NCBI RefSeq assembly: GCF_020329435.1
Contig: NZ_JAGKJK010000006.1
Span: forward strand, 124,001-188,000
Direction of reading: 5' to 3'
Source of the DNA: Bradyrhizobium hereditatis
Lineage (GTDB): Bacteria > Pseudomonadota > Alphaproteobacteria > Rhizobiales > Xanthobacteraceae
DNA length: 64,000 nucleotides
Part shown: positions 59,024 through 64,000 of the stretch, one piece after another
Layout of the letters: every line of letters begins with the position of its first letter
How positions within the stretch are numbered: the stretch's first letter is position 1
Position numbers and translations under genes: made by a program
The notes under the pieces: model-generated
What the model was told of the DNA's origin: nothing
Seen by the model: the letters and a program-made list of their open reading frames with translations, nothing else
Databases searched by the model: none

Positions 59024-59201
59024 CTGTATGGCCTTCGGGAAAGTTTTCCACTGTTTGTTGCATCCGCAAGCGCACATCCCGCTGCATTGCGCAGTCCTAC
59101 CCATATTTCATCCATTTCCAAGCCTCGCCGACGGTCCCTGCATCATGCTAGGGTGCGTTCTCGGCTGATCCGTTCAACCCCTCATGACCTGCTGAAGACG
59201 A

Positions 59202-60068
59202 ATGTCAACGCGTGCAAAGACCTTCCAAATGACGGTTGTGTCTCTTGTTGCGCTGCTACCGGGATGTGCTGACGCCGAGGGCTTCGACACCGAGCACATC
59301 TTTGCCTTCATGATCGGCGCCGATGTCGGCACGGTCGGCGAGCGGGAGTTTCAAACCGAAACGACCGGCCGCTTCGGCAGAAGCGGCGGCACCTATCGGG
59401 CGATCGGCCACGAGTTCGAGCTGGAATTCGTTCCAGTCCGGAATTTCCGCGTGGAAGTGGGCAGCACGTTTGCGTCGCATCTGATCAGCGGCGTGCCGGG
59501 TCTGGACGATCAGCGCCGGCTGTCATGGCAGGGGGCGTCGATCGACTTTCGCTACCGCTTTCTCAATCGGGAAACCGCGCCATTCGGGCTCACCTTCGCG
59601 ACGGAAGTGCATGGACATCGCGTCGATGAGACGACGGCTGAAGCGGTCCGGAGCCTCGGGACCGAATTCAGGCTCGCGTTCGATCGCGAGCTCGTGCCGG
59701 ATCGGATCATCGCCGCGTTCAACCTGCTCTATGAGTCGGAATGGACGCGCGTTGTCGGCGGTGGCGTGATGGAGAGGGATTCCACCGCAGGCGCGGCACT
59801 CGGCATGCTGGCCCAGGTGCGCCCGGGCTTCCTCCTCGGCGGCGAGGCGCGATATCTTCGCAAGTACGAAGGGATTGGTTTGGAGGAGCTTGCGGGGCAG
59901 GCGCTGTTTGTCGGCCCAACAGCCTTTTTCCAGCTCTCCAAGGGCTCGCGGCTTACCGCCAGCTGGAGCATTCAGGCGTGGGGGCGTCCGGCGGGGTCAA
60001 TTGCCAGCCTTGATCTCGTCAATTTCGACCGCCATCAGGCCCGGCTGGTATTTGGCGTCAATTTTTAG
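59202..60068 (+). CDS. Probable outer-membrane beta-barrel protein
   Basis: This 288-residue protein has an N-terminal export signal (about residues 8-26, MTVVSLVALLPGCADA). The rest alternates short aromatic/hydrophobic strands and turns (FRVEVGSTFASHLISG, SIDFRYRFLN, GLTFATEVHG, PDRIIAAFNLLYESEW, TAFFQLSKGSRLTASWSIQA) and ends in Phe (ARLVFGVNF), the usual last residue of outer-membrane proteins. The cysteine in LLPGC is not in a good lipobox. No transport or enzyme motif; function unknown. ATG 59229 is a possible shorter start. Confidence 0.65.
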   Translation: MSTRAKTFQMTVVSLVALLPGCADAEGFDTEHIFAFMIGADVGTVGEREFQTETTGRFGRSGGTYRAIGHEFELEFVPVRNFRVEVGSTFASHLISGVPGLDDQRRLSWQGASIDFRYRFLNRETAPFGLTFATEVHGHRVDETTAEAVRSLGTEFRLAFDRELVPDRIIAAFNLLYESEWTRVVGGGVMERDSTAGAALGMLAQVRPGFLLGGEARYLRKYEGIGLEELAGQALFVGPTAFFQLSKGSRLTASWSIQAWGRPAGSIASLDLVNFDRHQARLVFGVNF

Positions 60069-60184
60069 GGCCGTGGCTGAACGGCCCAGGTTCCGGCGTT
60101 TCACGGTGTAGTGAAACCATACATCACTCGTTGCCGTAGCTCTTTGCGTTATCCTATTCGGGAACAATGGAAGGGATATCGAGC

Positions 60185-60421
60185 ATGAATGCGATAGATT
60201 TGGTCGTGACCGTCTGTGCGGTGCTCTCGCCGACCACCTGCGAGGAAACCCATCTGGTCTTTTCTTCGAATGTTTCGTTGCAGCAATGCGCCATGGCCGC
60301 GCCGCCGTATATTGCGCAGTGGGTGGGTGAGCATCCGAAATGGACCGCGGTCAAATGGCGATGCGAATATCCCCGTCACAACCAGAAGGCCTCCGCTGAG
60401 CCTGTCTGGTCCGTGGCCTGA
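60185..60421 (+). CDS. 78-residue Cys-containing hypothetical protein
   Basis: The protein starts MNAIDLVVTVCAVLSPTTCE at ATG 60185, preceded by GGAAGGGAT; ATG 60167 is an alternative. Four cysteines (VCAVL, TTCEE, LQQCAM and RWRCEYP) could form two disulfides, and the first 14 residues are hydrophobic. It is a short type common in Bradyrhizobium, probably periplasmic; function unknown. Confidence 0.65.
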   Translation: MNAIDLVVTVCAVLSPTTCEETHLVFSSNVSLQQCAMAAPPYIAQWVGEHPKWTAVKWRCEYPRHNQKASAEPVWSVA

Positions 60422-60439
60422 GTGTGGCTTGCAGCGCAG

Positions 60440-60784
60440 CTATTTGTTGCAATCCTTCAGATCCTTGTCCGCAATTGAAAACACGGCATCGGCCTTGATC
60501 TCGATGTCGCGAACGAAGCAGTGCCTGGCGCCGCTATAGCCGACCCTGGCGTCATAGCGTCCCGGCTGTACGCCCGTGATGCGCAGGCGTTCGTCGTGGT
60601 CGACTTCCTTGTCCTTGTCATTCAGGGTCAGGTTAGGGCCCCAATCGTTCTTTCCGGGCGGGGAAAGCTGAAATTCCGAAATGGTCGCGGTGGTGAGATT
60701 CCATAGTCGGATCCCTTTTCCCTGCGCGGCCACTTCATTGGCGCTCGTTGACAGCAGTGCCACCAAAGCAAGCATCCATCGCAT
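60440..60784 (-). CDS. Small exported hypothetical protein
   Basis: This 114-residue protein starts at ATG 60784 behind AAGGA. Residues 1-20 are a signal peptide (MRWMLALVALLSTSANEVAA). The mature part IRLWNLTTATISEFQLSPPG and VKADAVFSI-like strands look like a small beta-sandwich; Cys in ARHCFVRD and near the C-terminal end (LKDCNK) may bond. Similar proteins occur widely in Rhizobiales without a known role. Confidence 0.68.
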   Translation of the reverse strand: MRWMLALVALLSTSANEVAAQGKGIRLWNLTTATISEFQLSPPGKNDWGPNLTLNDKDKEVDHDERLRITGVQPGRYDARVGYSGARHCFVRDIEIKADAVFSIADKDLKDCNK

Positions 60785-60817
60785 CGGATCATCCTTCCAT
60801 TGCGGAGCGGCTTCGCG

Positions 60818-60832
60818 AACCGGTATCCACTT
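60818..60832. repeat. Core of the intergenic repeat seen at 1520-1589
   Basis: AACCGGTATCCACTT is identical to bases 1539-1553. Here the flanking inverted ends are degraded, and the copy lies between two genes transcribed to the left. Confidence 0.5.
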
Positions 60833-60853
60833 CGCTCGCAAACGCTATAGCCG

Positions 60854-61648
60854 TCATTGCCTGATCAGACGGTCTCGATTTCTTATCTTATCGAAATTTT
60901 TCGCCCGATCGAGACCGATGGGAGCGAGCAGTCGGGTCGTATCGAGATCGGCACCATCGAAGTCGGTGTCGATGACGGTGACGCCGCTCAGGTCGGCTCC
61001 ACCGAGCTGGGCGCCCTTAAGGGAAGCACCGGTCAGGTCACCGCCCTTCAGCACGGCAAATTCGAGATCGACCCGCGACAGGTCGGCGCCTCGGGCGTTC
61101 AGCCGTTCCAGATTGGCGGACCTCAGCACCGCGCGCATCAAACCCATCGACTGGTTGCGCATGTCGGCGCCGAGATTTGCCCCCGAGATCGAAGCACCGA
61201 CAAGGGTCGCGCCGGTGAGATCGGCAGCGACGCGTGCTCCCGAAAGATCGGCGCCATCGAGGCGGGCGCGCACCATCTGCGAAGCGAACAGGTTTGCTCC
61301 CTTCAGGCTTGTCCCAGTCAGGTCCGCTTCCAATAGCCATGCCTGGTCGAGGATGGCACGGTCGAGTTTGGCGCCGGCAAGTTTCGTCCTGTTGAGCTTG
61401 GCGGCGCGGAAAATCGCGTTCGATAGATCGAGCGCGGAGAGGTCGAGCCCGGATAACCGCTTTCCGGTGAAATCGGCCGGCGCGGCAGCAGTTGCCGCGC
61501 TCAATGCAGCCTCGACCTCGCTGCGCGTCATTTCGGCCGAGGTCATATCTGACGACGACAGGTCAACATGACGCATCATGTCCTGCGCTGCGGCCGACGT
61601 GGTCACGAGAGCAAGACCGAGCACTGCAATTCCGATCGAGCGTTTCAT
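60854..61648 (-). CDS. Exported pentapeptide-repeat protein
   Basis: This 264-residue protein starts at ATG 61648 with a signal peptide (MKRSIGIAVLGLALVTTSAA, then AQ). From about residue 65 nearly all of it is made of A(D/N)LxX pentapeptide repeats (LSGLDLSALDLSNAIFRAAK; ANLFASQMVRARLDGADLSG and on), which fold into a right-handed square beta-helix. Two breaks occur, at VAADLTG and at ADMRNQSMGLM. The helix probably lies in the periplasm and serves as a binding rod; no enzymatic role is expected. Confidence 0.85.
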   Translation of the reverse strand: MKRSIGIAVLGLALVTTSAAAQDMMRHVDLSSSDMTSAEMTRSEVEAALSAATAAAPADFTGKRLSGLDLSALDLSNAIFRAAKLNRTKLAGAKLDRAILDQAWLLEADLTGTSLKGANLFASQMVRARLDGADLSGARVAADLTGATLVGASISGANLGADMRNQSMGLMRAVLRSANLERLNARGADLSRVDLEFAVLKGGDLTGASLKGAQLGGADLSGVTVIDTDFDGADLDTTRLLAPIGLDRAKNFDKIRNRDRLIRQ

Positions 61649-61696
61649 CGTCAACCCCAACCGATGACGTATCTTAGCACCGGTCCCAGGCACTGC

Positions 61697-62425
61697 CTAT
61701 AAGGCAGCCTGCTTGGTGGGATCGCCATTGATCCGCCGCATGATATCCGCCTTGATCGCGGCGGTCTCGGCGTCACCGCGCGTGCTTCGCGGTGTACGGA
61801 TAGGCAGGTCGGCGAGGATCCGGGCCGGGCGCGGCGACAGCAGGATTACGCGATCGCCAAGACGGACCGCGTCGTCCATGTCATGGGTGACCAGCAGCGT
61901 TATCATGGAACGGCCTTCCACCAACGTAGCAATCTCATCGCGCAGGCGGGCGGCGAGAGCGACATCGAGGGAGGCGAGCGGTTCGTCGAGAATGAGGAAA
62001 TCCGGCTCGACGGCAAAAGCGCGGGCGAGGGCAACGCGCCGGGCGAGGCCGAGCGATAACTCGCCGGGGAAGTGGTTGCGGTGCGCCTTCAGCTCCAGGA
62101 TATCGAAGAGAGCTGAAAGCTTCGCTTCATCGGCCAGAGGCGCGGCAATCCGCACGTTTTCCTCGACCGATCGCCACGGCAGCAGTCGCGGCTCCTGGAA
62201 CACAAAGCCGATCCGCGCGCTGACGGGACGCGAGACGCGTCCCTGAAAGTCGTGGTCAAGGCCGGCGAGAATCCGCAGCATCGTGCTCTTGCCGCAGCCG
62301 GATGGACCGACCAACACGCCCACCTCTCCCGCATCGAGCGCAAAAGACACACCGCCGATCACGTCGTGCTGTTCGCCCGCCGCACTCTCAAATTTCTTGC
62401 TGGTGATATCGACCTCAAGCCGCAC
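61697..62425 (-). CDS. NitT/TauT-type ABC transporter ATP-binding protein
   Basis: This 242-residue ATPase starts at GTG 62425, overlapping the permease stop by 11 bases; a start further upstream would overlap much more. Walker A is VGPSGCGKST, the Q-loop FVFQEPRLLPWRSVEENV and Walker B DFLILDEPLASLD. The signature is ELSLGLARRVALARA, where LSGGM or LSGGQ is usual: the first Gly of the pair is Leu. The second half (LLVTHDMDDAVRLGDRVILL) is standard. It powers uptake of a nitrate-, sulfonate- or pyrimidine-type solute. Confidence 0.85.
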   Translation of the reverse strand: MRLEVDITSKKFESAAGEQHDVIGGVSFALDAGEVGVLVGPSGCGKSTMLRILAGLDHDFQGRVSRPVSARIGFVFQEPRLLPWRSVEENVRIAAPLADEAKLSALFDILELKAHRNHFPGELSLGLARRVALARAFAVEPDFLILDEPLASLDVALAARLRDEIATLVEGRSMITLLVTHDMDDAVRLGDRVILLSPRPARILADLPIRTPRSTRGDAETAAIKADIMRRINGDPTKQAAL

Positions 62426-63152
62426 GGGGACGCCACCGGGATAGCCGGGCCTCAAATGGCTGCACCAGCAAAGTTTCAATGACGAGCACAACCGCCGCGA
62501 AGCTCAGTGAATAGGCAAGCAAAAGCGGAATATCGAACAGTTGGAACGCCACGCCGATCTCGAAACCAACACCATTTGGACGTCCGAGCAATTCCGCAAC
62601 AAGAACGATCTTCCAGACCAGCGAAAGTCCGGAGCGGGCTGCCGCTGCGATATAGGGCGACAGTTGCGGCAAAACGACGTGTCGGAGTTTGCTCCAGGGC
62701 GGCATCGCAAACACTGTCGCCATTTCGTCAAGCGCCGCGTCGAGGGCACGCGCCCCCTCGCGCAGCGTGACGACAGCGGTTGGGAGCTTGTTGATGGCAA
62801 TGGCTGCAATGGCGGCGACTTCAGTTAATCCGGCCCAGATGTAAGCGAGCACGATGACTACCAGCGCCGGCAGATTGAGCAGCAGGATCAGCCACGGATC
62901 GCCCAGCCGGTCGGCAAGCCGCACCCGGCCCATCAGGTATCCGATGGCAGCGCCCAGCGTCATCGCCAGCGTGAAGGCGAGCGTCACACGCGCCAATGTC
63001 GCGCCGAGATGAAAGAACAGGTCGCCGGACCTGGCTTCCGCAATCATGACCGTGAGCACGGCAGGAGGAGATGGCAGCTTCACGTCACCGGCAAACAGCG
63101 AGCCGATCCACCAGACTGCGAGGAACAGGGCGAATGACAAGAGACGCGGCAC
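62415..63152 (-). CDS. NitT/TauT-type ABC transporter permease
   Basis: This 245-residue inner-membrane protein starts at GTG 63152, five bases after GGGAGG and one base from the stop of the binding-protein gene. It has about six membrane segments and the EAA-type loop VTLREGARALDAALDEMATV then PPWSKLRHVVLPQLSPYI. A longer frame upstream would run inside the binding-protein gene and is rejected. It forms the membrane channel with the ATPase. Confidence 0.87.
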   Translation of the reverse strand: MPRLLSFALFLAVWWIGSLFAGDVKLPSPPAVLTVMIAEARSGDLFFHLGATLARVTLAFTLAMTLGAAIGYLMGRVRLADRLGDPWLILLLNLPALVVIVLAYIWAGLTEVAAIAAIAINKLPTAVVTLREGARALDAALDEMATVFAMPPWSKLRHVVLPQLSPYIAAAARSGLSLVWKIVLVAELLGRPNGVGFEIGVAFQLFDIPLLLAYSLSFAAVVLVIETLLVQPFEARLSRWRPRAA

Positions 63153-63153
63153 C

Positions 63154-64000
63154 TTAGCCTCCCGGTATCGCGTGATAGAATGTTCCGGAAACGAGTTCAG
63201 GCGCGGGTCCGACAAGCTCGTGGCCGCCGATTTGAGCCAGCACGCGGTAGAGGACGCGCGCGTCGGCTTCCTCGTCAGCGACCTGGCGACGCGGGATTCC
63301 CTCCCGGTAGCGATCGCGATAAGCACGCAGCGTTGCGGCGTCGGGAGCACCGGTCAGCGGCGCGATTTTCTCCCATTCTGCATCCGAGGTCGCCAGGATC
63401 TCTTTCGCCTTGCGGGTCATGGCAATGAATCGGGCGACCTTGTCCTGGTTCGCGTTCGCCCATTTTTCGTCGAAGACGTAACCGAGCATCGCGGTGCGGC
63501 CTTTGGCGCCGAGCTTCGGCAGCAGATCTTCAATGCCCGCGACGCGGCGGAACCCCTTCGCTTCCAGACTCGCGCAGAAATTCCAGTAGTTCACGGTCGC
63601 ATCCATTTCGCCGCCCAGCATCTTCGCAGCCAATAGTGGCGGCGCGCCGTACGCAATTGTCGCGTCCGATTTCAGGTCGATGCCATCCTGCTTGAGCCAC
63701 GCCAGCAGCAGCAGCCAGTTCTTGTCGATCGGGCCGCCGGCAACGGCGAGCTTGCGGCCCTTGAGATCGGCCAGCGTTCGGATGGGTGAGGAGGCCGGCA
63801 CCATCACGGCGCCGAGCGCGCTCGAATAGGGATAGAACGTCAGTTGAGCGCCGAGCTTGCGCTCGCGCGACACCCAAAGCCAGTCGGTGACCACGATGTC
63901 GGCATTCCCGGAGCGAAGCGCGATCTTGCCGGCCTCGGGGCTCGCCAGTTCGAAAACCTGAACCGAGAGGTTGGCCTGCTTGTCAAGGCTGTGCGCGCGG
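63154..64000 (-). CDS. NitT/TauT-type ABC transporter binding protein, N-terminus outside
   Basis: The gene is cut by the window edge at base 64000 and 282 codons (stop included) are present. The reading frame is open to the edge. Family (NMT1/SsuA/TauA) features: ASPEAGKIALRSGNADIVVT, then DWLWVSRERKLG, VMVPASSPIRTLADLKGRKL, AVAGGPIDKNWLLLLAWLKQ and MDATVNYWNFCASLEAKGFR. It would bind the substrate in the periplasm; the signal peptide would lie beyond the window. The permease starts one base after its stop. Confidence 0.88.
   Translation of the reverse strand, partial: RAHSLDKQANLSVQVFELASPEAGKIALRSGNADIVVTDWLWVSRERKLGAQLTFYPYSSALGAVMVPASSPIRTLADLKGRKLAVAGGPIDKNWLLLLAWLKQDGIDLKSDATIAYGAPPLLAAKMLGGEMDATVNYWNFCASLEAKGFRRVAGIEDLLPKLGAKGRTAMLGYVFDEKWANANQDKVARFIAMTRKAKEILATSDAEWEKIAPLTGAPDAATLRAYRDRYREGIPRRQVADEEADARVLYRVLAQIGGHELVGPAPELVSGTFYHAIPGG

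Noticed and set aside
1..64000. CRISPR arrays, tRNA or rRNA genes, transposases and prophage genes
   Set aside because: None were recognised on reading both strands; short tRNA genes could be missed without a covariance search.

Overview
The window reads as chromosome from a high-GC alphaproteobacterium, most likely Bradyrhizobium or a close relative. The reasons are the GC-rich third codon positions, DUF1236 proteins, intergenic palindromes of the kind common in that group, a ChvE/Ggu sugar transporter, a formate dehydrogenase cluster of the Bradyrhizobium/Rhodopseudomonas style, and many sites matching the alphaproteobacterial general-stress sigma factor EcfG (GGAAC, 16-17 nt, CGTT). No rRNA, tRNA, CRISPR, prophage or insertion sequence was seen. 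Family names come from recognising the translated sequence; no database search was run.

Layout. 1-5 kb: tail of a hydroxyacid reductase, a DUF1236 protein, a VanZ-like protein, a split thiamine-diphosphate decarboxylase, a D-2-hydroxyacid dehydrogenase and an alpha/beta hydrolase. 5.3-14 kb: an ABC peptide-type transporter operon ending in a hydroxyacid dehydrogenase, a class II aldolase, a GntR regulator and an acetylpolyamine-amidohydrolase-like deacetylase. 14-28.5 kb: a formate dehydrogenase island. An Mrp-type ATPase and a large polyferredoxin face a long operon holding a biotin/lipoate-ligase-like protein, DUF6505-like, DUF6352, DUF3305 and DUF3306 proteins, a helix-turn-helix/TorD fusion, a Tat-targeted small subunit, the alpha, beta and gamma subunits, a 51-residue membrane peptide, a DUF971 protein and a WD40-cytochrome c fusion.

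28.5-42.9 kb: an island of small or stress-type genes (cupin, DUF2188, DUF3072, NUDIX, SDR, CsbD, FAD-Rieske, DUF72, DUF4142, DUF6496, CBS, DUF1236, host attachment). Six perfect and several near-perfect EcfG-type promoters lie just upstream of genes here, so this looks like a block of the general stress regulon. 42.9-53.7 kb: sugar and sugar-acid catabolism. garD and kdgD convert galactarate to 2,5-dioxopentanoate; a GntR regulator, aldose dehydrogenase, mutarotase, lactonase and ChvE-GguAB form the sugar uptake and oxidation operon.

53.8-58 kb: a tripartite tricarboxylate-type transporter (TctC, TctB, TctA) faces a LysR gene carrying a one-base frameshift. 58-61.6 kb: small secreted proteins, an orphan pqqA (26 codons) with a strong hairpin downstream, a probable outer-membrane protein and a secreted pentapeptide-repeat protein. 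61.7-64 kb: a NitT/TauT-type ABC transporter whose binding protein runs off the window.

The best candidates for new biology are the helix-turn-helix/TorD fusion and its uncharacterised partners in the formate dehydrogenase island, the EcfG-driven island of tiny genes including a 37-residue membrane peptide in a fully overlapping three-gene operon, and the isolated pqqA.
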